From the NCBI GenBank assembly GCA_014650475.1, contig BMVA01000008.1, forward strand, positions 248,001 to 312,000: a stretch of 64,000 bases of DNA. The letters run 5' to 3'. The position numbers and the translations under genes were made by a program. The notes beneath the pieces were generated by a model. The model was given only the letters and a program-made list of their open reading frames with translations. It had not been told where the DNA came from and did no database searches. Origin of the DNA: Streptomyces albogriseolus. GTDB lineage: Bacteria; Actinomycetota; Actinomycetes; Streptomycetales; Streptomycetaceae. This document shows, piece by piece, positions 17,961-26,024 of this stretch. How positions within the stretch are numbered: the stretch's first letter is position 1; each line of letters opens with the position of its first letter.

Positions 17961-18741
17961 CACCCACGCCCCGTTCGACGAGAAGCCCGAGACCCCGCGC
18001 GCAACCGGTGAGCTGATCCGGCTGGAGCGGGTCACCAAGCGGTTCGGGGACCACACGGTCCTGGACAACCTGGACTTCTCGGTCGACGCCGGCAAGCACG
18101 TGACGCTGATCGGCCCGTCCGGGTCCGGCAAGACCACGATCCTGCGGCTGCTGATGACCCTGCTGAAGCCCGACGAGGGCGTCATCACCGTCGACGGGCA
18201 GCGGCTGTTCCCGGCGCCGGAGAAGCAGGTCCGCGAGGTCCGCAAGAAGATCGGCATGGTCTTCCAGCAGTTCAACCTGTTCCCGAACATGACCGTGCTG
18301 CGGAACATCACCGAGGCCCCGGTCACCGTGCTCGGCATGTCCAAGGACGCGGCCGAGGAGCGGGCGCGGGAGCTGCTGGAGATGGTCGGGCTGACCGACC
18401 ACCTCGACAAGCACCCGGCCCAGCTCTCCGGCGGCCAGCAGCAGCGGGTGGCGATCGCCCGGGCGCTGGCGATGCGCCCGCAAGTGCTGCTGCTGGACGA
18501 GGTCACCTCGGCCCTGGACCCGGAGCTGGTGGCCGGTGTGCTGGACGTGCTGCGGGACATCGCCCGCTCCACGGACATCACGATGCTCTGCGTGACCCAC
18601 GAGATGAACTTCGCGCGGGACATCTCGGACCAGGTGCTGATGTTCGACTCGGGACGGGTCATCGAGGCGGGCTCGCCGGAGAAGATCTTCAACGAGCCGG
18701 AGCACGACCGGACGCGGGAATTCCTCAGCGCGGTCCTCTGA
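17950..18741 (+). CDS. ehuA: ABC transporter ATP-binding protein, EhuA-type
   Basis: 263 residues from TTG 17950 (GGAG 7 nt upstream), overlapping ehuD by 11 nt. Walker A GPSGSGKTT, Q-loop FQQFNLFP, signature LSGGQQQR, Walker B VLLLDEVTSALD, H-loop VTHEM: a complete, active ABC ATPase of the polar amino-acid uptake class. The rare TTG may keep its translation dependent on ehuD. Confidence 0.85.
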   Translation: MSTDTHAPFDEKPETPRATGELIRLERVTKRFGDHTVLDNLDFSVDAGKHVTLIGPSGSGKTTILRLLMTLLKPDEGVITVDGQRLFPAPEKQVREVRKKIGMVFQQFNLFPNMTVLRNITEAPVTVLGMSKDAAEERARELLEMVGLTDHLDKHPAQLSGGQQQRVAIARALAMRPQVLLLDEVTSALDPELVAGVLDVLRDIARSTDITMLCVTHEMNFARDISDQVLMFDSGRVIEAGSPEKIFNEPEHDRTREFLSAVL

Positions 18742-18790
18742 CCACGGAGCGCCCCCGGCGCATCACCCGAGGTCCCTGGCGTGGGTCGTT

Positions 18791-18810
18791 CCTCTGGCAT
18801 ATGCCAGAGG
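18791..18810. promoter_or_regulatory. 20-bp perfect palindrome before the IclR gene
   Basis: CCTCTGGCATATGCCAGAGG is a perfect palindrome 50 nt after ehuA and 127 nt before the IclR start. It may be the operator of the IclR-family protein. A small rho-independent hairpin ending the ehu operon is less likely, because the palindrome has no loop. Confidence 0.5.
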
Positions 18811-18936
18811 GTCGGCGCCGCAGTTCAGAGGGCCGCAATCTTGTCAACCCCCGCTTCCGCCAGGGCCTTTGACGGCTATCGTGGAGGGGATTCGCTGACC
18901 GGATTGCGGCCCTACGAGCGAGCGCAGGGGGAAACC

Positions 18937-19695
18937 GTGGCGCTGAGGCACGAGCCGACCGCGTCGTACCACTCGGTCCAGGACGCGCTGCGCGTCCTGG
19001 AGACGGTGGGGCGGCGCGGCACAGGAATCAACGAGACCGAACTGGCCCGCGAGACCGGCATCGCCACGGAGCGGCTGACCACCCTCCTGCGCATGCTGCG
19101 CCGCGAGGCCTACGTCGAGCAGATCACCGACGGCGCCTATGTCACCGGGGCGGCCTTCGCCCGGCTCGGCTCCGCCGACGGACACCGGCAGGCCCAGCGG
19201 GACACCCTCCAGCGCACCCTCGACCGGCTGCGCGACCGTGTGGGCGCCGCCGTCTACCTCAGCCGGTACGTCGACGGCGAGGTCCGGGTCACCCAGTACG
19301 CCGACTCCCCGGCCACCCCGAAGGTGAACGAGTGGGTGGACTTCCGCTACTCGGCGCACGCCACGGCGGTCGGCAAGAGCCTGCTCACCCAGCTGGACCA
19401 CGAGGGACGGCGCGACCACCTGGCCCGGCACCGCCCGGCCCGGCTCACCTCGCGCACCATCACCAGCGACCGCCTGCTGCTGTCGAAGCTCGCCGCGCAG
19501 CCGCCGACGGCGCCGGTTCTGGACCTCCAGGAGTACGCGGTCGGCACGGTCTGCGCGGCCGTCCCGCTCACCGCCGGGTCCACGGCCGGCTGCCTGGCGC
19601 TGTCCCTGCCGCTGGAGCACGCCCACCGGCTGCGCCGGGCCGCCGACACCCTCAACCGCAGCGCCGCCCCGATGCTGCTGTCGTTGGCGATCTGA
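18937..19695 (+). CDS. IclR-family transcriptional regulator
   Basis: 252 residues from GTG 18937, preceded by AGGGGG. N-terminal winged helix (about 8-70: ALRVLETVGRRGTGINETELARETGIATERLTTLLRML). Effector domain follows (about 85-250: EWVDFRYSAHATAVGKSLL, LQEYAVGTVCAAVPL). It lies directly downstream of ehuBCDA on the same strand with a palindrome between, so it is the likely local regulator of uptake. The ligand is unknown. Confidence 0.8.
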   Translation: MALRHEPTASYHSVQDALRVLETVGRRGTGINETELARETGIATERLTTLLRMLRREAYVEQITDGAYVTGAAFARLGSADGHRQAQRDTLQRTLDRLRDRVGAAVYLSRYVDGEVRVTQYADSPATPKVNEWVDFRYSAHATAVGKSLLTQLDHEGRRDHLARHRPARLTSRTITSDRLLLSKLAAQPPTAPVLDLQEYAVGTVCAAVPLTAGSTAGCLALSLPLEHAHRLRRAADTLNRSAAPMLLSLAI

Positions 19696-19736
19696 GCCCG
19701 CCACGGGAGTGGTCGGGAGCACCCCCGCGGACCAGG

Positions 19737-19742
19737 TATGAT
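19737..19742 (+). promoter_or_regulatory. -10 box of tRNA-Lys copy 2
   Basis: TATGAT, 41 nt before the mature 5' end of the tRNA, a good match to the major sigma factor consensus. Confidence 0.55.
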
Positions 19743-19783
19743 TTTTCCCGTCGCCGACCGCGGAAGCGGACGGCGGGAGTCAT

Positions 19784-19857
19784 GCGCCGCTAGCTCAGTT
19801 GGTTAGAGCAGCTGACTCTTAATCAGCGGGTCCGGGGTTCGAGTCCCTGGCGGCGCA
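19784..19857 (+). tRNA. tRNA-Lys (anticodon CUU), copy 2
   Basis: 74 nt, identical to the copies at 13348 and 23444, anticodon loop CTCTTAA. It has its own promoter and terminator, so it is transcribed alone. Confidence 0.95.
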
Positions 19858-19862
19858 CCGAG

Positions 19863-19892
19863 AAGGGCCTCTCGTGGGAGCGAGAGGCCCTT
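19863..19892 (+). terminator. terminator of tRNA-Lys copy 2
   Basis: AAGGGCCTCTCG (19863-19874) pairs with CGAGAGGCCCTT (19881-19892), 12 bp with a 6-nt loop, followed by TTGA. Confidence 0.8.
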
Positions 19893-19937
19893 TGACGTGC
19901 CCGGATCCTTATCTCGGGCCGTGGGGCCCGGACCGGT

Positions 19938-20543
19938 CTAGAAGGTCACGTCCGAGCAGGCGTAGAACGCGTTGCCCGTGTCATGGACCGTCCACACCGC
20001 GAGGATCACGTGGTGGCCGCTGAGCCCGGTGGGCAGCCGGCCGCTGTGCGACAGGGTCTGCGGCGGACGCTGACCGTTGTAGGGGACGGTCAGGAACGGC
20101 GTGAGGTTGAGGTCGGACCGGGACAGGTTGTGGTTCTGGTTCCAGCCCGGCTTGGTGACGTAGTACTTGAAGTCGGTGGTGGCGTGCATCGCCGTGAACT
20201 GCCACCGGAAGGTGTACTCCTGGCCGCCGGTCACCCGGGTGGTGGGCCAGGCGCCGCCCGACGGGGTGCGCGGGGCGTCGAGGGGGGCGAAGGACGCGTT
20301 GCCGGCCGAACAGAGCTTGCCGTCGGCGGGGCCGCCCGCCGGGAAGCCCTTCGGGCCCTCGACGCTCTGCGGCTCCCACTGGATGGCGCCGCAGTTGGAG
20401 ACCCCGCCGTTCTGGCAGAGCTTCTGCCTGCTGACCGGCAGGTCGGTGTAGCCGTGGCCGCTGGCGCCGCCGGAGGAGAGCATGAGCGCTCCGGTCGTGG
20501 CCAGTCCCACCGCGGCCGCGTACAGCTTGGTCCGTTTACGCAT
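19938..20543 (-). CDS. AA10 lytic polysaccharide monooxygenase (chitin-binding protein, LpmP-like)
   Basis: 201 residues. AGGAG precedes ATG 20543. Signal peptide 1-29 (RKRTKLY ... GGASG), cleaved so that His30 becomes the N-terminal copper ligand (HGYTDLPVSR). Second histidine-brace residue His120 (FTAMHATTDF). Axial aromatic in the C-terminal NAFYACSDVTF. The protein is only the catalytic domain, secreted, and cleaves chitin or cellulose oxidatively with copper. It sits close to cslA-glxA. The S. coelicolor protein at this place has, as far as I recall, been named LpmP and linked to glucan deposition at hyphal tips. DasR-type sites upstream predict control by N-acetylglucosamine. Confidence 0.85.
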   Translation of the reverse strand: MRKRTKLYAAAVGLATTGALMLSSGGASGHGYTDLPVSRQKLCQNGGVSNCGAIQWEPQSVEGPKGFPAGGPADGKLCSAGNASFAPLDAPRTPSGGAWPTTRVTGGQEYTFRWQFTAMHATTDFKYYVTKPGWNQNHNLSRSDLNLTPFLTVPYNGQRPPQTLSHSGRLPTGLSGHHVILAVWTVHDTGNAFYACSDVTF

Positions 20544-20583
20544 ACTGCCGCTCCTGGAGTGTGGGGGAGTTGTCAGGGGTGCA

Positions 20584-20634
20584 GGTCTAGACCAAGTCTC
20601 AGCGTAAGGACGCCAGTTGGGCATGTCCAGACCA
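20584..20634. promoter_or_regulatory. DasR-responsive elements before the LPMO gene
   Basis: GGTCTAGACC, a perfect 10-bp palindrome at 20584-20593 (flanked as AGGTCTAGACCA), is the core of the DasR dre site. A second copy, TGTCCAGACCA, is at 20624-20634, in the direct-repeat arrangement known from Streptomyces chitinase promoters. Confidence 0.7.
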
Positions 20635-20695
20635 ATCGCAGGGCTTTTGTTTCCCCTTCTGTCTCCCGGTGCTTCCCCACCGCCTCGGGCGCCGT

Positions 20696-21841
20696 TCAGG
20701 ACCGGGTCTCGCCCCGGCCCGCGCAGAACGCCACCGTCAGGTCCTTCACCAGCACCTGGCGCTCGTAGTCGTCCAGGTCCACCAGACCGCGCATGGTCAG
20801 CCGGGCCACGGTGTCCTCCACCGAGTCCACGACGGAGCCGATCACACCGGCCCGGTGCCGGGCGTCCAGCGCCGCGATCCGGCGCCGGTGCATCGCGGCG
20901 GCCACCTCCGGCGCGTACTCCACCCGCAGCGGCCGTACCGCGCACACCTCCACCCCCACAGGACCGGCGTCCGCCGCCACCAGCCGGGTCAGCGCGTCCT
21001 GCGTCGCCTGCACCGCGCCCCGCCCGGCGCCCGGCGCGGCCACCGGCACCCGCAGCAGCGCCGCCTCCACGCACGCCCGCAGATACCCCTCGTGGTCCTC
21101 GACGCCCAGCGTCGCCCGCGCCGTGTCCCGCACCCGCCACACCACCAGCACCGCCACCCGCAGCGCGACCCCGCCCCGGTCGGCGGCCGGCAGCGGCTCA
21201 CCGCGCCAGTGCCGCAGCCGCACGTCGACCCGGCGGCGCAGCAACAACGGGTTCACCCACAGCAGTCCGGTGCCCCGCACGGTCCCCCGGTAGCGGCCGA
21301 ACAGCTCCAGCACCCAGGCCCGCCCGGTCCGCCCGCGGGCCAGACCGCCGAAGCCGAACAGCCCGAGCGCCCCGGCCCCGGCGAACGCCGCCCACTGCGC
21401 GGGCCCGGGACCGCCGGTCCCGGCGGACAGGCCGGGCGCCTCCGCCGCGAGCGGCGGCAGCACCCCCGCCCACCACGCGGTGACCGCGCAGCCCGCCGCG
21501 CCGCACATCCCCGCGAGCACCCCGGCGATCCCCGGCAGCACCCGCGCGCGCCGCTCCACGATCTCCGGGTCGACGCCGGGCGCGGACGCCCGGGCCCGTA
21601 CGCCGATGTCCCGCGTGTCCCGGTCCTCCTTGTCGGGCGCGGGACGGTGGGCGACGACCGCGGGCCGCAGCTTCACCTCCGCGGGAGGCGCCGCGGGTTC
21701 CTCGCGGAACAGCAGGTGGACGGGGATCTCGGTGGTGGACTCGGTGTGGATCAGCCGGGCCGGGCGGGCGGCCGCGACGCCGCCGTCGGGTCCCTCGGAC
21801 TCGGGGACGTGCTCGGGGATGTGGGATGTCGTGGTGGTCAT
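20696..21841 (-). CDS. SPFH/band-7 domain membrane protein
   Basis: 381 residues from ATG 21841 (GGAGG upstream). The N-terminal 95 residues are polar. Two hydrophobic segments (about 100-125 and 145-165) are followed by an SPFH domain (about 175-360: FGRYRGTVRGTGLLWVNPLLLRRRVDVRLR, VEVCAVRPLRVEYAPEVAAAMHRRR). It ends with a helical tail (YERQVLVKDLTVAF). SPFH proteins form membrane rings that organise lipid domains. The partner is unknown. It lies between the LPMO and the NlpC/P60-like gene in the same orientation, so a role in envelope organisation is plausible. Confidence 0.75.
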   Translation of the reverse strand: MTTTTSHIPEHVPESEGPDGGVAAARPARLIHTESTTEIPVHLLFREEPAAPPAEVKLRPAVVAHRPAPDKEDRDTRDIGVRARASAPGVDPEIVERRARVLPGIAGVLAGMCGAAGCAVTAWWAGVLPPLAAEAPGLSAGTGGPGPAQWAAFAGAGALGLFGFGGLARGRTGRAWVLELFGRYRGTVRGTGLLWVNPLLLRRRVDVRLRHWRGEPLPAADRGGVALRVAVLVVWRVRDTARATLGVEDHEGYLRACVEAALLRVPVAAPGAGRGAVQATQDALTRLVAADAGPVGVEVCAVRPLRVEYAPEVAAAMHRRRIAALDARHRAGVIGSVVDSVEDTVARLTMRGLVDLDDYERQVLVKDLTVAFCAGRGETRS

Positions 21842-21938
21842 GCGTGCCTCCAGCCTCCGCGCCAGATGCGTCACAACGGGGAACAGCGAGAACAGCGAGA
21901 TACCCGGGCGGGGGCGGACGCCCGGCGCCCCGGTCGGG

Positions 21939-23246
21939 TCAGGAGAAGAGCCGCCGCCAGGTCTCCGGGCCCGGGACGCCGTCCGCCGCCCTGCCGCTCC
22001 GGCCCTGCGCCCGCTGGAAGTCGGCCGCGTCGCGGCGGTCCTCCTCGCCCCGGCGCGGGCCGGGCCCCTGGGTGCGGTGCCGGCCGAACCCCGTCGCCGC
22101 CGGCTGCCGGCCCAGCCGGGTGACGTGCTCGTTCTCCGTCCCCGGGCGGAACCGCGCCCGGCCCGGAGAGCCCGGCGCCCCGTGTGACGCGGGCGCGGCG
22201 AGAAGGCCCGCCGGAGCAGAAGCGGAACCTCCGTTTGAGACATCCGGGGCCCCGCCGGACCGGCCGGTCCGGGGACCGGGAGCGCCGTCCACGGCGACGC
22301 CCCGCCGCGCCGGCGCCCCGCCGGCCGCTCCCTCCCCGGCGTCCGTTCCGCGCGGACCGCCCGGCACGGCGGGCGCCGGCTCCCCGCCGCCCGGCCCGGC
22401 GGCGTCCGCGCCCTCGGCGACAGGTGGGGAATCCGCCACCGGCTCGGCCGGAAGCGCGGGCCGGGCGGCCGCGACGGCCTCCGGACCGGCTCCCGCGGCC
22501 CCGTCGGTCACGCCCTTGTAGCGGTACGGCACATAGCTCGCCGAGTTGTTCCAGTAGGCGTACGGAGTGGTCATCTTGCGGGTGTGCGGCGGGGTCTGCT
22601 CGTAGGCGACGTACTGGGTGCGGGCGGAGTTCGCCCATCCGCCGAAAATGACGACGTGCGAACCGTTGTACGGGTCGGACGCATTGTGGAACAGGAGGAT
22701 GTCACCCGGCTGGAGTTCCGCCTTGGTGATTTTGTCGGCGTATTGCGCGAGGCTGCCCGTCCATTCGTTGCCGGGCAGTTTCCAGGCCATCGACACATAG
22801 CCCGAGCAGTCCTGCCGGTATCCGTCGGACCAGTAGGAGGACACGTTGTAGGGGACCTTCTGGCTGACCCAGAAGGCGGCCCGCTCGACGATGTCCGTCC
22901 GGCTGATCGCGGGGATCGTCCCCGGGGCGCCGGGCGGCAGCGCGGGACCCGTGCGCCCGTCGGAGCCGAACAGCGGACCCGGCGCGCCCTGCCCGCCGCC
23001 GCTCCCCTGATCTGCGGGAACGCCCTGGCCCGTGGAGACCCGGGCGTCCTGGGCGGCGACCGCGGGGACCGGGTGGGCGCCGAGCGCGGCGGACGTGACC
23101 GCGGCCACCACCAGGGCGGCGCGGTGCGCCGGGGAGCGCCGCGGCCGCCCCGCGCGGGGAAGCGGCCGCTCCCGATGTTCACCCGCACAGCCGGGGCACA
23201 CGCGGTCTCCGGCCGGACCGAATTCCTGGCACACCGGAGACCCCAT
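21939..23246 (-). CDS. secreted NlpC/P60-like amidase with peptidoglycan-binding C-terminus
   Basis: 435 residues from ATG 23246 (AGGGGAA upstream). Two parts precede the enzyme: a Cys motif (VCPGCAGEH, residues about 17-25) and a hydrophobic export segment (AALVVAAVTSAALGA, about 44-58). The catalytic domain spans about 115-245 with Cys in QDCSGYVSMAW and His in GSHVVIFGGW. A disordered Pro/Ala/Gly-rich linker of about 140 residues comes next. The C-terminus DFQRAQGRSGRAADGVPGPETWRRLF is one peptidoglycan-binding repeat. Likely a cell-wall peptidase or amidase. The CxxC motif ahead of the export segment is unusual. Confidence 0.75.
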   Translation of the reverse strand: MGSPVCQEFGPAGDRVCPGCAGEHRERPLPRAGRPRRSPAHRAALVVAAVTSAALGAHPVPAVAAQDARVSTGQGVPADQGSGGGQGAPGPLFGSDGRTGPALPPGAPGTIPAISRTDIVERAAFWVSQKVPYNVSSYWSDGYRQDCSGYVSMAWKLPGNEWTGSLAQYADKITKAELQPGDILLFHNASDPYNGSHVVIFGGWANSARTQYVAYEQTPPHTRKMTTPYAYWNNSASYVPYRYKGVTDGAAGAGPEAVAAARPALPAEPVADSPPVAEGADAAGPGGGEPAPAVPGGPRGTDAGEGAAGGAPARRGVAVDGAPGPRTGRSGGAPDVSNGGSASAPAGLLAAPASHGAPGSPGRARFRPGTENEHVTRLGRQPAATGFGRHRTQGPGPRRGEEDRRDAADFQRAQGRSGRAADGVPGPETWRRLFS

Positions 23247-23423
23247 GCGATTCCCCTCACATTCCCGGAACGTTTCTCCGCCTCTGCGCACGAGCGTCAG
23301 TGTCGCAACGGTCCTCCGGGCGCGCACTTTGACGGTCCGAATGATGTAAAGCACCCCTCCCCCGGACGCCCCCGGGTGGCGGACGCCGGACCGGGGCGGT
23401 CACGAGCACCCTCCGCGGTCCTG

Positions 23424-23429
23424 TAGAGT
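23424..23429 (+). promoter_or_regulatory. -10 box of tRNA-Lys copy 3
   Basis: TAGAGT, 14 nt before the mature 5' end of the tRNA. Confidence 0.5.
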
Positions 23430-23443
23430 TCTGCCGTCAGCAG

Positions 23444-23517
23444 GCGCCGCTAGCTCAGTTGGTTAGAGCAGCTGACTCTTAATCAGCGGGTCCGGGGTTC
23501 GAGTCCCTGGCGGCGCA
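23444..23517 (+). tRNA. tRNA-Lys (anticodon CUU), copy 3
   Basis: 74 nt, identical in sequence to the copies at 13348 and 19784. It has its own -10 box and terminator. Confidence 0.95.
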
Positions 23518-23523
23518 CCGACA

Positions 23524-23556
23524 CGACGGGCTCCTCGTTCCACGAGGGGCCCGTCG
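23524..23556 (+). terminator. terminator of tRNA-Lys copy 3
   Basis: A 14-bp stem (23524-23537 with 23543-23556, one G-U pair), 5-nt loop, followed by a run of T: a classical intrinsic terminator. Confidence 0.85.
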
Positions 23557-23987
23557 GTTTTTGGCCGGAAACTCTCTCGCCCCCGTTGAGCGCCGCACTC
23601 TCGCGCCCCGTACGGAACTGTGACACCACAGGACGCCCTCGGGCGTCACTTTGACCTCCTTTGCCCGGTCTGCACCATGTTTCGCACCTTGCGATCATGA
23701 GGAGCGAACCGGGAACCTGGTCCCTTCAACGAACCGTGCCATCGCGGCCGTTGGGGGGACCGGGGGAAGCACCGGCCGGCGGCCGGGACGGGGTGGGGGA
23801 CCCCGTTCCCCCGCGCCGGCACCGAAGGGGGATCATGCAACCGGAAGGACACGGGATCGTGTCTATAAGGTGTGCGTGACGTGGTGACCGCGGTCCGCCA
23901 CTGACACGTCCGGAGGTCGAGGGGGACCGGCCCGGACGTAAGGAAGCGACGAAACACGCGTTCCAACCGCGTGTGGGGGGATGACTC
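23557..23987 (+). promoter_or_regulatory. long leader/promoter region of cslA
   Basis: 431 nt without a convincing gene. TATAAG at 23864-23869 is a possible -10 box, which would give a 5' leader of about 115 nt. AGGACGCCCTCGGGCGTCA (23631-23649) is a small inverted repeat. GGGGGG precedes the ATG at 23988. The length suggests complex control of the glycan synthase. Confidence 0.35.
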
Positions 23988-26024
23988 ATGACGTCGACGC
24001 CGACGGGCGCCCACCGGGACGACGACCCGTCCCAGACCACCCAGCTACGGGTGCCCGGCCATCGGAACTGGAACACGGGGACGTTCCGCCGGATCAAGAA
24101 AGCGCTGCCCAGATACGACTACGAGCACTACAGCCGCCTCGCGGGTCCCCTCACCCAGCCCGATCCGAACAAGCCGTACCGGGTCCAGTACCGCTCGCTG
24201 ATCTCGCAGGAGCCGCACCGCATCCGCGTCGCGCTGATGCTGCTGGCGGCCCCGGTGCTGTCGCTGGTGCTGCTGGTGTGGCTGCTCCAGCCGTCGCACT
24301 GGACGGAGCGCGACCATCCGGCGTTCGAGTGGCTGCCCGCCCTCGACGTCGTGATGCTCGTCTCGATCGGTCTGATCGAGTTCTTCCGCTGCATGAACGT
24401 GGTGTCGAACGCGCATGCCACGCTCGTCGCCCGCGACCCGGTCCCCGTCGTGCCCGAGACCGGCACCCGGGTGGCCTTCCTCACCTCCTTCGTGCCCGGC
24501 AAGGAGCCGCTGGAGATGGTGACGAAGACCCTGGAGGCGGCCGTGAAGATCCGCCACCGGGGACTGCTGCACGTCTGGCTGCTCGACGAGGGCGACGACC
24601 CCGAGGTCAAGGCGGTCTGCGAGCGCCTCGGCGTGCACCACTTCTCCCGCAAGGGCGTCGCGAAGTGGAACCGGAAGAAGGGCCCGCACCGCGCCAAGAC
24701 CAAGCACGGCAACTACAACGCCTGGCTGGACGCGCACGGCGACCACTACGACTTCTTCGCCTCGGTGGACACCGACCACGTGCCGCTGCCGAACTACCTG
24801 GAGCGGATGCTCGGCTTCTTCCGCGACCCGGACGTCGGCTTCGTCATCGGCCCGCAGGTCTACGGCAACTACGACAACTTCGTCACCAAGGCCGCCGAGT
24901 CCCAGCAGTTCCTCTTCCACGCGCTGATCCAGCGGGCCGGCAACCGCTACGGCTCCCCGATGTTCGTGGGCACCTCCAACGCCGTGCGCATCAAGGCACT
25001 GAAGCAGATCGGCGGCCTGTACGACTCGATCACCGAGGACATGGCGACCGGGTTCGAGATGCACCGCGCCAAGAATCCGGAGACCGGACGGAAGTGGCGC
25101 TCGGTCTACACCCCGGACGTGCTGGCGGTCGGCGAGGGGCCCAACGCCTGGACCGACTTCTTCACGCAGCAGATGCGCTGGTCGCGCGGTACGTACGAGA
25201 CGATCCTCAAGCAGTACTGGAAGGGCTGGTACTCGCTCCCGCCGAGCAGGCTCTTCAACTACACGATGATGATCATCTTCTATCCGATGTCCGCCCTGAA
25301 CTGGATCCTCGCGGCGCTCAGCTGCGCGCTGTTCCTGGGCCTGGGCGCCTCGGGTGTGAACATCGACCCCGCCGTCTGGCTGATGCTCTACGGCAACGCC
25401 TCCGCGCTGCAGATCGGCCTGTACGTCTGGAACCGCCGGCACAACGTCTCCCCGCACGAGCCGGAGGGGTCCGGCGGTGTGGCCGGCATGGTGATGTCCG
25501 CGCTGTCGGCCCCGCTCTACGCGAAGGCGCTGATCGACTCGGTGCTGCGCCGCAAGAGCAAGTTCGTGGTCACCCCGAAGGGCGACTCGGCCAGCCCGGA
25601 CACCTGGTTCGGCACCTTCCGCTACCACTGGTACTTCATCCTGATCTTCGGTGGCTCCATCGCCGCGGGCCTCGTCCTCGGGCACTCCCACCCGGCGATG
25701 GTCATCTGGGCCACCTTCGCCCTGCTCATCACCGCGGCGCCGATGTTCGCCTGGCGCCACGGCATGCGGCAGGACCGGAAGAAGCCCGGCGCGCACGCGG
25801 CGGGGCAGCAGCGTGAGAGCGCGACCCCGGCCGACGGCGTGCGGATGCCCCAGCAGCAGCACGCCCCGCACCAGCCGCAGCCCCGGCCCCACTGGGCCGG
25901 GTCCCACGGCGCACCGGGCGGATCCGGGGGCCCCGAAGGGCCGGGAGGCCCCGGGGGCGGCACCCCCGGTGACGACCAGACCATGCAGATCGCCCTTGGT
26001 GGACTTGGGGGACGTAAGGAATGA
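23988..26024 (+). CDS. cslA: cellulose-synthase-like family-2 glycosyltransferase CslA
   Basis: 678 residues. Membrane segments at about 80-100 and 120-137, then the GT2 domain with all processive-synthase motifs: DEGDD (200-204), DTDH (261-264), TED (349-351) and QQMRW (394-398). Four or more membrane segments follow (about 415-590). The last 70 residues are Gln/Pro/Gly-rich and disordered. No PilZ domain is present. CslA makes a beta-glucan at hyphal tips in Streptomyces, and its action depends on the copper oxidase GlxA encoded next (4-nt ATGA overlap). Confidence 0.9.
   Translation: MTSTPTGAHRDDDPSQTTQLRVPGHRNWNTGTFRRIKKALPRYDYEHYSRLAGPLTQPDPNKPYRVQYRSLISQEPHRIRVALMLLAAPVLSLVLLVWLLQPSHWTERDHPAFEWLPALDVVMLVSIGLIEFFRCMNVVSNAHATLVARDPVPVVPETGTRVAFLTSFVPGKEPLEMVTKTLEAAVKIRHRGLLHVWLLDEGDDPEVKAVCERLGVHHFSRKGVAKWNRKKGPHRAKTKHGNYNAWLDAHGDHYDFFASVDTDHVPLPNYLERMLGFFRDPDVGFVIGPQVYGNYDNFVTKAAESQQFLFHALIQRAGNRYGSPMFVGTSNAVRIKALKQIGGLYDSITEDMATGFEMHRAKNPETGRKWRSVYTPDVLAVGEGPNAWTDFFTQQMRWSRGTYETILKQYWKGWYSLPPSRLFNYTMMIIFYPMSALNWILAALSCALFLGLGASGVNIDPAVWLMLYGNASALQIGLYVWNRRHNVSPHEPEGSGGVAGMVMSALSAPLYAKALIDSVLRRKSKFVVTPKGDSASPDTWFGTFRYHWYFILIFGGSIAAGLVLGHSHPAMVIWATFALLITAAPMFAWRHGMRQDRKKPGAHAAGQQRESATPADGVRMPQQQHAPHQPQPRPHWAGSHGAPGGSGGPEGPGGPGGGTPGDDQTMQIALGGLGGRKE

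Noticed and set aside
20571..20592. TTGTCAGGG-N7/8-TAGACC resembling the damage promoter
   Set aside because: It points away from the LPMO gene and into another gene, and the TAGACC part belongs to the DasR palindrome.
20544..21140. Upstream extension of the LPMO reading frame by about 200 codons
   Set aside because: It would cover the DasR sites and place the signal peptide in the middle of the protein. The ATG at 20543 has AGGAG and a signal peptide directly after it.
24045..25907. Long minus-strand frame opposite cslA
   Set aside because: cslA shows all GT2 motifs in its own frame. The antisense frame has no recognisable domain.
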